Assembly (NCBI GenBank): GCA_027625915.1
Contig: JANTQA010000023.1
Span: forward strand, 18,476,001-18,540,000
Source of the DNA: Anaeramoeba flamelloides
Lineage: Eukaryota > Metamonada > Anaeramoebidae
Reading direction: 5' to 3'
DNA: 64,000 nucleotides
Positions 46,767-58,437 of the stretch are shown here, piece after piece; within the stretch, counting starts at the first letter, position 1; every line of letters starts with the position of its first letter. Both the position numbers and the translations under genes were made by a program. The notes beneath the pieces are model-generated. The model worked only from the letters and a program-made list of their open reading frames with translations. It searched no databases and was not told the origin of the DNA.

Positions 46767-47901
46767 TAATTATGATATATTTAAATTAAATTTATTTTTT
46801 GGGAATAAAATGGGGGTTTTTTATGTATATTATTTATTTCATTAATTTGAAATGATAAAAACTCTAAAAAACCTTTGGGTTCTTAAAATATTTTACCAAA
46901 AGTTCCATTAGAAAAAATAGTTAAACAAATAAAAAATCTTGAAAAAATTTTTAATTTTATAGTATTAGAATAATTTATTGTTTATAAATATTATCAAATA
47001 CTTTTTTTTTTCAGTCATTTTAAAAACAAAAACCAAGTCCAAAAAAAAAAATCATTCTAGAATGAAAACAAAATTCAAAACTACAAAATAAACCAAAATT
47101 TCAGTATGCTCCATATTCAATATTTGAATTTTTCTTGTAAACATTAGTTAAAGTATTTTTTTTATTAGTTTGTTTGTCCATTCATGTGAAATTGGTTGTA
47201 AGGTTCGGGAATAATTATTATTTCAGTTTATGCTAATTTTAATTCCAGATATTTCTAATGATTGATTAAAAATAAGTGCCAAAATAGTCCAAATATTTTC
47301 ATTTTACATACATTTTACAATTTTAATCGATTTGACATTTAAAACCAGTTATTGATATTTTTTTCTGGAAGAATATTTGCTTTTTGTGAAAATCTATTGA
47401 TGATAGATGAGGTTGGTTTTTGTAAAAAAAAAATACATTATAAATATTGATTAATTTAAATAATTTCTAAATATTTATATTTCTTTTCATTTTGGAAATT
47501 TTTAACCTAAGCCTTGACAAAATCATTTTATTTATTTAAATGTTATGAAACTCTTTGTATAATTTGTTGATCTTCAAAATATTATCAATCAAGAAATGTT
47601 TAAAAGGTAAAGATTAAAAGATTTAAATAAATGGAAAATGAATTAGAAATTTTTAAAAATATTTTCCTGACTTTATTGGTAACAAAAAGAATTAAAATCA
47701 AAATAAGGATCCTTATTTATTTTTTAATAAATAAAAAAGAAATATTATATAAATTATTTATACAAAAGAAAAATTATTTTTTATAATTTTTTTTATTTTA
47801 ATCAAATGATATTTTGATTTCTTTTTTTTTTGTGTTTTGTGGTTATTCTGTTAATCAGTATTTTGTTTGTTAATTCTTTGGATCGTTTTTTCTTTTATTT
47901 T
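46767..47901. other. Intergenic DNA, nothing recognised
   Basis: AT-rich. It includes the 3' flank of the gene ending at 47902. No coding frame or RNA gene is recognised. Confidence 0.4.
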
Positions 47902-48639
47902 TTAACAATTTGGTGCATTATCACTGATATTCACCTTTTCAACTTTCTCTTCCTTTATGTCATTATTTGTTTTATTTGTTTCTTTATTTCTTTTTGTGTC
48001 TTGGTTATAATTTATAGTATTGATTTCCTTTATTTTGTTTACAAAATCAATATTAAAATCTTGTATTTCTGGTGACAATAATAATAAGTACTCTACCGAT
48101 AACAATAAGAAGCTTTCACTAATATCATTTAACTGAAAAAAAGTTTTTTCCAAATTTTTGGACATATCTTGTATCCTGTGATTATAGTTTTCATATCGGG
48201 ATTGTACAAATTCATAACTATTATTTTTTGTTGTTTGATCCTCGAGAAAATATTTTTTTTCGTTCGGATAACTCAGGCTGTCTTTTCTTTTTGTATTGAT
48301 AAATAATCTTTGTTCATTCTCTTGATAATTATTATTGTCAGTAACTTTTTCATTATCCTTCTCGTTGCCCCTGTCATTGGAATCCAAGTCTTCAATACTA
48401 TTGGAATATCCGCTACTTTGATCTGAGCTTGTCTGGTATAAATTCGGGAAAGTATTATTTCCTTCAGTTGCTTCTTGATTAATTCTTTTTTTTTTTTTAA
48501 TTTGTTCGATTTCATATTCTTGATCCTTTATGTTCTGCTGAAACGGTTCTTGATTTTGTTGATAGAATACATTATTGGAATGGGTTTGTTCTTTATCACT
48601 ATCTTGATTTTGAAAATTGAATTTAAATATCTTGTTCAT
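47902..48639 (-). CDS. Gln/Asn/Ser-rich protein of unknown function
   Basis: A single frame of 245 codons from ATG 48639, with an in-frame stop six codons upstream. The N-terminal 130 residues are polar and probably disordered (NNVFYQQNQEPFQQNIKDQE), with acidic Ser-rich parts. Residues about 145-210 are more ordered: a helix-like RYENYNHRIQDMSKNLEKTF, then the hydrophobic SESFLLLSVEYLLLLSPEIQ, which could be an amphipathic or leucine-rich dimerisation helix. The tail is Lys/Asn-rich. There is no known domain, signal peptide or clear membrane span. Coding is supported by length and composition only. Confidence 0.55.
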   Translation of the reverse strand: MNKIFKFNFQNQDSDKEQTHSNNVFYQQNQEPFQQNIKDQEYEIEQIKKKKRINQEATEGNNTFPNLYQTSSDQSSGYSNSIEDLDSNDRGNEKDNEKVTDNNNYQENEQRLFINTKRKDSLSYPNEKKYFLEDQTTKNNSYEFVQSRYENYNHRIQDMSKNLEKTFFQLNDISESFLLLSVEYLLLLSPEIQDFNIDFVNKIKEINTINYNQDTKRNKETNKTNNDIKEEKVEKVNISDNAPNC

Positions 48640-50069
48640 CAGATGATCCTTGGATTATAAAAAAATGATAAAATAAGATCTGTTAAAATTTTGCAGAATA
48701 AATATCTTTTATTTTTTTCAAGATTAAATCCTTCAGTAAATTCATTCATCTACTTTTAAATTGACAAATTTTGTTCATTGTTCATAACAATCAAAATTTA
48801 TACAAAAATTTTACTGAATAAATTCATGGTTTTTTCTAATTGTAAGAGAAATCCCATTTATCTTATTTTTTGCATTCTTCGAAGGTACAGAGTTCTTTAT
48901 AAAGTTAATGAATTTTGATCAATTCCAAATCATTTATTTTCCGAGTTGCTGATGAAATATATTCTTGATTAAAATTAAAATATGTTACTCAGTTTTCAAA
49001 ATTGAACAATTTGTATTTTTTGTTTTGATTAAATTTTTTTTAGTGTTAAAATGGATATTTGAAACAAAACCCATTTTTAATTTGTAATTCAATCACCTTT
49101 AATCATTATTTTGTTCTGTTATTAAAATAAAAGTGATTGATTAGATTTTAATATAATTGTATTTGAAAAAGAAAAGTAAAAAAAATTTAAGTTCTTTTTT
49201 TTTTTTTTAATTTCAATCAACTTTCTGAAAGATAAATGTAAATCAATTTTATCTTATTCTTTGAGTACTATTTGTTGTAAAATAAATATACCAAAATTTA
49301 CAATCAGTGATCCAAAAAAAGATTTATAAATCATGTAAAAATTCAAATTTTTGATAATCCATAAAACAAGCTAAAATTATTAAATTCAATTTTAGAATTG
49401 GGTTTTTTGTAGATTTATTGTAAATCTTGAGAGTGTTTTTTTTTGGAAAAGTTGAATGAAAATTTTGCTCTTTTTTTTTTTTTACAATTAACAGTCAGTC
49501 CTTTATACAGATAAATTCAAAGAAATTTTTGAATACATTGTTGGTTTTTAGATTGTCCATTAGACATATTTTTTTTTTACTAAAGCTTTGAAGAAGGTAT
49601 TTTATTGGTATAAATGTTTTGAAACTTTTTAAATTTGGTTGTTCTTCAAAATACTCTTTCTAAGACAGTTTTAAAAGTCAGTCATAAGTTGTAGAAAAAA
49701 GATATTTTTTTTTTTGAATTTAGCAGCATTATTGATATTAGATTCTTATTTCGAGAGACTAGTTACCATTATTTTTTTTTTTACCAATTTCTAAATAAGG
49801 ATTACCTATCAAGAAATAAGTTTAATATGAAAAAAAACAGGGTTTTTCAAATTAAAGTAATTGGCAAAAAATTTTCTCAATCTCAATTAAATTTAATTAA
49901 AAAAATTTAAAGAGATTAGTCCCTTAAAAAAAATTCTCAATAGGAATTGGGTTAGAGTTGTACGAAAAAAGTATTTTCCATGGTTACTCTTTATTTGATA
50001 TTTTCAATAACAGTATTGTTTCACTTTAATATCAAGCGAAAAAAAAAAACAATTTTCAAAATAAGCTAT
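48640..50069. other. Intergenic DNA, nothing recognised
   Basis: AT-rich flank of the preceding gene. Many T runs and no gene, RNA motif or repeat that I can recognise. Confidence 0.4.
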
Positions 50070-50660
50070 TTCCAAAAAAGTGGGGCAAATTTATTTTCAA
50101 ATATCTCTATTAAACTCTATCTTCAAAAAAGTATTTAAATATTCAAAATCTTTAACTACCATTTATAGATTTTTGGTAATAATTCAATGTTTTTCTTAGT
50201 ATTAATTACTTAAATAAAATATATTAAATTTTCTGATCTCGATTTTATCTAATATTTTTAAGGAGTGAAAATTGGTGTTTATTATTTTCTTTTTGATTAT
50301 AAAAATAGTTATCATAACTGGTTTAACCCGAAATAATTTTCAAATAGAATTAAAAACATATAAATAAATTTTATTGTTTCGTAAAATCAATTTTAACCTT
50401 TCCATATTTCCATTTTTTTATTGAAATATGTCGTACATTGTTTTCTCAAAAAAAAGTGCATTTGTTTTTTTCATTTTTTAGAAATATTTTAAAATATATA
50501 TTTTGAAATAAATACTAGAACCATTGATTAAATCCGTATCAATATTAAAGTTAATTTAGTATTACCAATTAGCATATACCCTCACTAACAAAGATTATTT
50601 TTTATAAAATAAAAAAAAATGTGCAACACTTTTTTGGAAATACCTTACGTATATGATTTT
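50070..50660 (+). repeat. Dispersed segment R5, copy 1
   Basis: Matches 61080-61745 in the same orientation. Shared blocks are GGGCAAATTTATTTT, CTGATCTCGATTTTAT, GGAGTGAAAATTGGTGTTTA, TTTTTTATTGAAAT and TTTTTTGGAAATAC. No open frame. Probably a decayed repeat or duplication. Confidence 0.6.
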
Positions 50661-51371
50661 TTTTTCTTCTAGTTCCAATCTAGTGTACAATCTATTACCC
50701 AATAGTATTCTTAAGTTTAAACCAAGACTGATCATAGATCCCTTGTTTTTTTGAGTAAAATTTAAATTCTGAATCGAATTTGATCAAAAATTTTTCTATT
50801 TTCCACCAAATTTTTTTTTGAAAATTTTTGATTTTTTGATTATAAAATTATTTACAAAAAATTGACACTTTTATTTGAGTTAGGTGACAAAATCATCTAA
50901 TTTTACAAGGAGAGAATTTTAATATGGCTAATTTTGTAACTTCTGATTTAAAGAGCGTTCAGACCGAAAATATCTTGACATGGTTGTTAAAAGTATTTGT
51001 AACTTATTTTTTTGTTAAATTTTCTAATTTGATCCAATATTTTTCGAATTTCTTTTATGATAATAAATTTTAAGAAATCAGTGCCAGATTTTATTAGTAT
51101 TCATAGTTGGTTTCTTTGATGGATTAATGAATCAGTCTTCGAGAGAAAAAAAAACAGCTTTTATTTTGTAACACAGATAAAACTTTTCTGCTGCGTTTAT
51201 TTTGATAAGAGTGGTTTTTTAGTATCTTATTAATATAAACTTTATAGAAATAGTCAAAGCTATATTGGATTCAAGTATTTTTATCAAATAAACTGAAAAA
51301 ATTATAATTTTTAATTCATATTTATTTCCCCTTAGAGTTTAAAATTCAAATATCAAAAAAAAAAAAAAGGA

Positions 51372-51625
51372 TTATCTTGTATCTGTTGTGAGGATTTGTA
51401 ATTTTGATTATTAGATGATTGATCTTCAACATAATATAAATTTTAATATTTCTTCAAAATCGCAATTTTTGAGAATTTATTTATTTCAAATCCTAAATCC
51501 TAAATTTCTGAGTACACAAATAATTGGTTGGAAATTAAATTAAATAAAATGTGATTTTTTGGGTTTTCAATTAAATTTTTTATTTAGCTTTGGTTTTATT
51601 AAAAGTTTTGAAAATTTTTATTTTT
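51372..51625 (+). repeat. Inverted pair R3, left member
   Basis: The reverse complement of 53917-54176 matches over about 250 bp (GTGAGGATTT, TAATTTTGATTATTAGATGA, ATATTTCTTCAAAA, TAATTGGTTGGAAA, TTTATTTAGCTTTGGTTTTA). The two lie 2.3 kb apart, so they could be the ends of one large element. Confidence 0.65.
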
Positions 51626-51979
51626 TATTTTTTAGGTAATGGTTAAAAAGAAATAAATATTTCAATTAACAATCAGTGAATTTATAATTTATTTTATAAA
51701 ATACCTATTAACATATTAGTCTTTTACCCATAAATAAGAATTTTTGAAAAAAAAATAAATAAAGAAATAATCAAAAATTACCTTTTTTCACCCAATCTTA
51801 AAACTCGTACCAAGTCAAAGTTGGTTCAACTTCAAACTAATTTAATATATCCTTTCATCAAACATAAAATATTTTTTTTTCAGTTTCTGGTATTGTAAAC
51901 TGTAAGTGACAAGATAAGGCGATTTTTTTTTTTCATTTTTTTGTTAAATCAAAAAAAAAATAGATAAAAATAATAATTA

Positions 51980-52140
51980 CAGTCAGTTTCACTTTTAAGG
52001 CACAAACTTTCAACAAAATTTAAGGCACAAAAAAAACTCAAATTAAGACACAAAATTTGGAATTTTTTTTTTTTACAATTTATTTTTACTAGAATTTGAA
52101 TTTTGTGCTTTAATTTGAGATTTTTTTTGTGCCTTAACCT
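51980..52140. mobile_element. TA-flanked MITE, copy M3 (right end lost)
   Basis: The left end CAGTCAGTTTCACTTTTAAG after TA, and CAAACTTTCAACAAAATTTA, match M1. The inner right part GAGATTTTTTTTGTGCCTTAA is present, but the terminal block is replaced by unrelated sequence near 52140. It lies inside the R3 inverted pair. Confidence 0.75.
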
Positions 52141-52330
52141 TTAGACAACATATTAATTTTCCATTTTGAATTTTAATGGTGTTAAAAATACATATAAAAC
52201 ATTTCAGACCTTGTCGTGGATGTTTTTCAAAGATTTTTAATAGTTTAAATAATATTTTAATAATATAAAAGTAAAATTTTTCGGGTTTTACTTCTAAAAA
52301 GGGCATTTGTAACAAAATTATTTTTATTTT
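52141..52330 (-). other. Unassigned open frame abutting MITE M3
   Basis: A minus-strand frame without a certain ATG reads MPFLEVKPEKFYFYIIKILF, then EKHPRQGLKCFICIF, with protein-like composition. It then runs into the truncated MITE. It could be the remnant of a gene or of the element bounded by the R3 pair. No family is recognised. Confidence 0.2.
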
Positions 52331-53916
52331 TTATTTATTTTCTAAATAATAAAAGTGTAAAAAACAAATAATTAGTATATATATATATATACCAGTTCTG
52401 TGATTTATACTAATTGTTTAAATGTTTTTAACAATAAATTGAACTTAAGAAATGAATACAAATGTACACCAAGAACTTTAAATAATATTGATAATAGATG
52501 ATTATTTTAAAATTTTTTTCGGCTTATTTAAAGCTAATAAATTATTAGTCTGTAGCTTTTTCAATTATAAATGATGATAATTCATTTATTATGATATAAT
52601 GAAAATAAATTCTCTATAAAAATTTCAATTTGGTTAAAATTATTTTTTTTTTAGGGGTTTTTCTTTTCTTGATAATCTAAGGTATTTCCCAGTTAATTGT
52701 GCATTTTTTTTTACATTGCATAAAAAAATATTTTTTTTTGTAGTTCTGTTCATTGATTGACAATAATAAAGTAATTTAAATATTAATACTGATTGAATTA
52801 ATGACGCGGGTGTTTTTTATTTCAAAAATTTTAGTTGAGATATACCCAAAAAAAAAAATAATATATATATATATATATATATATCAATTTCAACAAAAAA
52901 ATGCAAATGTGGAAAGGGTAAAAATAGTTTTATCAATAATAAAATCTGTTTTATTGGTTTTTCACTTGATTTGAAATTTTCTTGAGATTAAACAAGTTAT
53001 GAAAATGATTTTTTCGATCAAAAAGAAAATAGTCAATAAAAATTTTCACCTCTTAAAATAGCTGATAAAATATAGATCACAAATTTTAATTAATTTTATT
53101 TCTGTAGTGTCATACTAACAAAAAAATGAATTATTGCTAAGAATCGATAAATTTTTTGTAATGAATTTTGTATATTTAAACAGTTTAGTGAAAATTTAGT
53201 TGAATAAAGATATTTTTAAATCAATTGGTACCACTTTCTTGAAATAATCAATTAAAAACTTAGAAGGTATATTGATGTGTAAAATCAAATTATTAAAAAT
53301 TCAGATTATTTATACAAGTAGATAATTAAAACTGATAGATTTTTTATCTAAATAGTTGGAATGTGTCGGGTGTTGTTAAAAAAGGAAAAGATCGTTTTTT
53401 TAAAAAAACAATAGAAAAATTTTTATGTATATGTTATTTTGATAACACTGTTATATAAATTTATATCAAGATCCAGTATCAATTACGAAATTATAACGAT
53501 CAAGTCAGTATGTTTATCCTTGGCCTTTTATCCTTTCATTAAAAATGGATTTTTACTCTTTGGAAATTGGAAGAGAAAAGATTTCATTTAATTGTCTTTT
53601 CAATAAAGTTTAGACATGATTATTTATGGTTTAAGTTTTACAATTGCTGAAACAGGAAAAAAAAAATTTTATTGTATTTGATGTGAATAATTGTTATTTA
53701 AATTCTTTGAAGATTGATCTTCCGATTAATATTAATAATAGTAGTAGTTAAAAAATAAATTTATTTATTTTTTTTTTTGTTTTTAAACCCCAAATACAAG
53801 GGATTACCACTGATAGATTGATAGGTGTTTAATTATAATTTCTGATTTTTAGGTTGTCAATCAAAATTTATATTTGGGTTTTACTCAATTAACTCAAAGA
53901 ATAAAATTGTTTTAAA
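52331..53916. other. Intergenic DNA, nothing recognised
   Basis: Contains an AT microsatellite at about 52859-52884. No gene, RNA motif or transposase-like frame was found, although this would be the interior of any R3-bounded element. Confidence 0.4.
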
Positions 53917-54176
53917 ATGACGAAATAAAACCAAAGCTAAATAAAAATTTTTAATGAAACCCCAAAAAATCATATTTTTATTGAACTTATTTTCCAACCA
54001 ATTACTCTCTAACTCAGAAATTTGGGATTTAGAATTTAAATTAAATAAATTATCAAAAATTGTCTTTTTGAAGAAATATCAATATTCATACTATTTTGTA
54101 GAAGAGGGATCATCTAATAATCAAAATTAGAAAATCCTCACACCTAATATAAGATAATTTGTTTTTACAAGTAACA
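53917..54176 (-). repeat. Inverted pair R3, right member
   Basis: An inverted match to 51372-51625, seen for example in AAAACCAAAGCTAAATAAA and CCAACCAATTA. The inner flanks also show weaker similarity (ACACCTATCAATCTATCAG against ATACCTATTAACATATTAG). Confidence 0.65.
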
Positions 54177-54349
54177 GCAATTGTAAAACCTTAAATTCAA
54201 AATCCTAAAAAAAAAAATAATAATTACAAGCTACATGTCAATGTGTCGAGAATCATATGTGTTGAAGGTCGTTCTTAGGTTGGTTTACATTTTTCATATT
54301 GTGTCTTAATTGAAAAAAATATTAAATAAACACATTAAAAAAAAATTGA

Positions 54350-54456
54350 ACCTATTAGGCCCCAAATATTGTTAAGTGGAAAAACCGTTCCTCGGTCGGT
54401 TCAATGAAGTAAAAGGCGTCGTTGAAGGCCTGACCAGAGAAACTCAAGCTTTTCTT
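54350..54456 (-). ncRNA. U5 spliceosomal snRNA
   Basis: The minus strand carries CGCCTTTTACT (plus 54408-54418), exactly the 11-nt loop I of U5 snRNA, which aligns exons during splicing. It closes a stem TTCAACGA/TCATTGAA with one mismatch. Outside it, GGTC (54432-54435) pairs with GACC (54394-54397), and GTTTCTC (54437-54443) pairs with GAGGAAC (54387-54393), as stem I of U5 requires. An outer GAAAAGC/GGTTTTTC pairing may close the base. CTTAAC and then the Sm-type site AATATTTGG (54362-54370) follow, and then a short 3' hairpin (CCTAATAGG) and a T9 run. This order is that of U5 in other eukaryotes. The exact ends are estimated. Confidence 0.88.
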
Positions 54457-54483
54457 AATAAGTATTCAAGTTTGTTGAGAAAT

Positions 54484-54498
54484 AAATTTATATATTAA
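54484..54498 (-). promoter_or_regulatory. TATA-like box upstream of U5
   Basis: The minus strand reads TATATAAATTTA about 30 nt before the estimated U5 start. The spacing suits a TATA element, but the surrounding DNA is so AT-rich that chance is a serious alternative. Confidence 0.25.
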
Positions 54499-56106
54499 AA
54501 AAAATATTTCCTTTAAAGTCACCAGTTTTTTCTTTTTTGAATAAACAATTATAAAGTTTTATTTCTCTTATTTTTGTTTAGAATATATAATATCAGTGGA
54601 AATCTTCTTTCAAGATTACAAAAACCACTATAAGGTCTCGTAATTATCAATTATGATATTTTTTAAATATTCTCACTAATTAGCTTTTTTTTTCTCTGAA
54701 ATGCCGAAGAATTAGAATTTATTTTTTAAATAGTTACTTTGAACCAAAAAAGAAAAAGAGTAAATTTTTTATATTTTTTACAGTTTGATTATCGCTTATT
54801 TTTACAAATTAGTAAACTTGAAATTTCTTTGTGTATTTATTTTTCAGTCATTTAGAGGTTTTTTGAATTTACTAATAATTTTTTAAATCATGGAAAATTC
54901 ACTATTGGGAAGATAAAAATTACATTTTCAAAGAAGGATTGAAAACTTTTTATTTCAGATTCAAAATATTTATCCAACAATTGGATAAGCAATCGATAAA
55001 AATCAAGATCTTCACAAGATTATTTAATTGTGTAAGTCTTATAGTACTGTTAATTGCAAGTTAAAAGGATCAAAATTTAGATTCAGCTTTCAACAAAAAA
55101 AATCACATTTTAAGAATTAAAAAATAAATCATCAATGACCCAATCCTGAAAGCGTAATTTCATAATTTAAGCTTGTTATATAGAATTAAAACTTTGAAAT
55201 GGTTATATGATTGAAAAAATCTAATTTTGAAAGCTAAATGAAAATTCTGTTCGATTTATTTGACAACAAATTGTATCTAAATTTAAATCTCTTTATTTTA
55301 GAAACCTTGAGAGAAAATTTTTTTAAAGTTGAAAAGATCATTCAATAAAATGGAAAATGAAATTTCCTTGATTTTGAATAAATCTTTAATGAAGACCAAC
55401 TTTAAAAAAAAGAAATTCCACCAAAAATGCATAAACATTGGGTAAAAGTATTTGACAAATTGAGGAAAAAAAAAAATCAATTCCTTACTTATGAAGTGAA
55501 AAAAATGGATAAAGGTTTTTTTTAAAATTTTTGTCTTTCATTTTAATGGAAGAATAAAGACATTTTTTACATTTTACATTATTTCTCCTCTCCTGGGTGT
55601 TTTTTTCAATGTACTTTTAATTCTGAGTGTGGTAATATTTCATTAAAAAACTTTTTATAAATTAGTCTTTTTGACATTATTATCTTCCAATTAAAAATTG
55701 TAAATTGTTATTTAAAATTCCAAAATATTTTTCTCTGTTTAAAAGTTGAAGAAAATCCAAAGATCTTTACAACATCTTTTAGAAATGATCTTTTTAGACA
55801 ACAAGTTAAACTTCCTTAGTTAACTCTGAAACATAATTTTTACTCTGCTAATTTGATTGTAACAGTTATAATGTATATTCATTTTCGAAATCGGAAATAA
55901 ACATTTTCATTTATTAATTGGAAAATAATAGTGCTTATAACCTTTCCCATATCAATAAATCAAAAAAATGATTTAGCTACCAAAAAGGATCTAGACAAAA
56001 ACAAGTTGAAATCATCGGAAACAATTTCACTTCTAAACAAATAGTTTATAATTTTGTTCTAACACACTCTCAAAAATGATTTCTAAATTTTTCATGTTTT
56101 TTTTTT
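54499..56106. other. Intergenic DNA, nothing recognised
   Basis: No coding frame beyond a Phe-rich minus-strand chance frame (55298-55480). No repeat or RNA motif is recognised. Confidence 0.4.
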
Positions 56107-56425
56107 GTTAAAAATGAGATTTTACATTAACTGTGATACTTTTTCAGGTAGCCTCCCAGGTACAATAAAATTTGTCTGTATATTGACGTTTGGAATTCCA
56201 TACATTGTCAATTTACTCAATCATTGAAGAGGAATGTTTAGGTTTTGTTTGAATTTGCAAAAAGTAATTTTTTTTTTTTCTCTTGATGTTTCTCTCCAAA
56301 ATCACTTCCTTCCTTTTTTAAATACAATAGAATGTTACTAAATACAATAATGCGTATTTGTTGGTTGCCTGGCCATGTTAGCATAACAAAAAGTATCACC
56401 TTTAATGTAAAATCTCATTTTTAAC
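56107..56425. mobile_element. Inverted-repeat element (about 38-bp ends) upstream of EF-1alpha
   Basis: GTTAAAAATGAGATTTTACA...GTGATACTTTTT at the left (56107-56144) is nearly exactly inverted at the right (56388-56425). The 319-bp element has no open frame. It lies about 670 bp upstream of the EF-1alpha start codon. Confidence 0.7.
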
Positions 56426-57096
56426 AAAAAAAAAAACCTTTAAAATTCAGAAATCATTGTTGAATATGTGATGTGTAAAAACGCCACACTATTTTGAAGA
56501 CAAACTCGTTTTTCTTCAACACCGAAAATCTTCTCGTCAATTAGACTTTAGAACAAATACTTTCTTCTTTTTTCTTTTTTTTTCTTGAATGAGTCATCCG
56601 GAAAAAATTATCTTTTTTCTTTGGATGATTACTCATTTTTCAAAAAAGTTTACAAACCACAATTATTCGTTTCTTACCTTTTTAAAGGACACACGGTTTT
56701 TGGAAAATTTAACGATTATTTAATTTCAAAATGAATCTTCACTTTTTCGTAGCAAAAAATAATTATATCATCGTTGTTTTGTAATTCACCTACAAGAGAA
56801 AAACCTAAACAAACAATTTATCGTTTTATCGTTTTCTCATCAATTTTACCCACAAAATTCAAAATCACCATTTTTTTTGAAAGAATAAATGTTACGTAAT
56901 TTCCTTAATTTAAAAAATTTGAAAACATTTTGATTACTTATCTATCAACAATTCGTTCACAAATTAAAAATTACAACCTATTTACATCAAAATTTTGTCC
57001 TTCGAAACAAATAATATGCTTAAAAAGCAAAATGAATGAAAAGTTCAATCATTTTTTTTTTAAAAACTCTAAATTCTCAAATTATAAAACTATCAA
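56426..57096 (+). promoter_or_regulatory. Presumed promoter and leader of EF-1alpha
   Basis: Non-coding DNA directly upstream of the gene. The final 200 bp are A-rich on the coding strand, including AATTATAAAACTATCAA just before the ATG. No intron is needed, since the start codon context (ATCAAATGGG) is A-rich. No specific factor site can be named. Confidence 0.35.
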
Positions 57097-58437
57097 ATGG
57101 GTAAAGAAAAACAACACATTAATTTAGTTGTCATTGGACATGTTGATGCTGGTAAATCCACCACCACCGGACATTTAATCTACAAATGTGGCGGTATCGA
57201 TAAAAGAACCATTGCCAAATACGAAAAAGAAGCCGACCAAATGGGAAAAGGATCTTTCAAATACGCATGGGTCTTAGATAAACTCAAGGCCGAAAGAGAA
57301 AGAGGTATCACCATTGATATTGCTCTCTGGAAATTCGAAACCTCCAAATTCTACTTCACAATCATTGATGCTCCAGGTCATAAAGATTTTATCAAAAACA
57401 TGATCACAGGAACCTCCCAAGCCGATGTTGCCTTATTGGTCATTGACGGAACCCAAGGTGGTTTTGAAACCGGTATCTCCAAAGGGGGACAAACAAGGGA
57501 ACACGCACTCCTTGCCTCCACCCTTGGTGTCAGACAAATGATCGTCCTTGTCAACAAGATGGATGACAAATCTGTCCAATACTCTCAAAAGAGATACGAA
57601 GAAATCAAAAAGGAAATCCACAGATACTTGAAAAGACTTGGATACAACCCAAAGAAAGTCCCAGTTGTCCCAATCTCCGGTTTCCAAGGTGATAACATGA
57701 CCACAAAATCCACAAACATGAAATGGTGGAAAGGACCAACACTCTTAGAAATCCTCGACACTGTCATCCCACCAAAGAGACCAACAGACAAACCACTCAG
57801 ACTCCCATTACAAGATGTCTACAAAATCTCCGGTATCGGTACAGTCCCAGTCGGAAGAGTTGAAACAGGTATCCTCAGACCAGGTATGGTTGTTACCTTT
57901 GCCCCAGTCAACATCACCACTGAAGTCAAATCCGTCGAAATGCATCACGAGACCCTTAGCGAAGCCTTCCCAGGTGACAATGTTGGTTTCAATGTAAAAA
58001 ACATCTCCGTTAAGGACATCAGAAGAGGAATGGTCGCCGGTGACTCCAAAAACGATCCACCAGCAGCCGTCCAAAACTTCACCGCTCAAGTCATCGTCAT
58101 GAACCACCCAGGTCAAATCAAGGTCAACTACACCCCAGTTCTTGATTGTCATACCGCTCATATCGCCTGTAAATTCACCGCTCTCGTCAAAAAGATGGAC
58201 AAAAGATCAGGTGAAGTCCTCGACGAAAAACCACAATTCATCAAAAACGGAGACTCCGCTATCGTCACCCTTGAACCAACCAAACCAATGTGTGTTGAAG
58301 CTTATACTTCATACCCACCTCTTGGAAGATTCGCTGTCAGAGACATGAGACAAACAGTCGCAGTCGGTGTCATCAAAGCCATTGAAAGAAAACAAGTTTC
58401 AGGAAAGGTCACCAAATCTGCCTCCAAAAAGAAATAA
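57097..58437 (+). CDS. EEF1A: Translation elongation factor 1-alpha (eEF1A)
   Basis: A full-length 446-residue GTPase that carries aminoacyl-tRNA to the ribosome. Visible motifs: P-loop GHVDAGKS (14-21), RERGITIDI of switch I, DAPGH (91-95), NKMD (153-156), then domain II/III sequence ([37 protein letters not shown]) and a Lys/Ser-rich end. The start [20 protein letters not shown] is the canonical one. There is no intron. Compared with the human protein it lacks the roughly 12-residue insertion after [13 protein letters not shown], a known animal-fungal marker. Codons end often in C (ATC, GTC, ACC), quite unlike every other gene here, as expected for a highly expressed gene in an AT-rich genome. 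Confidence 0.98.
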   Translation: MGKEKQHINLVVIGHVDAGKSTTTGHLIYKCGGIDKRTIAKYEKEADQMGKGSFKYAWVLDKLKAERERGITIDIALWKFETSKFYFTIIDAPGHKDFIKNMITGTSQADVALLVIDGTQGGFETGISKGGQTREHALLASTLGVRQMIVLVNKMDDKSVQYSQKRYEEIKKEIHRYLKRLGYNPKKVPVVPISGFQGDNMTTKSTNMKWWKGPTLLEILDTVIPPKRPTDKPLRLPLQDVYKISGIGTVPVGRVETGILRPGMVVTFAPVNITTEVKSVEMHHETLSEAFPGDNVGFNVKNISVKDIRRGMVAGDSKNDPPAAVQNFTAQVIVMNHPGQIKVNYTPVLDCHTAHIACKFTALVKKMDKRSGEVLDEKPQFIKNGDSAIVTLEPTKPMCVEAYTSYPPLGRFAVRDMRQTVAVGVIKAIERKQVSGKVTKSASKKK

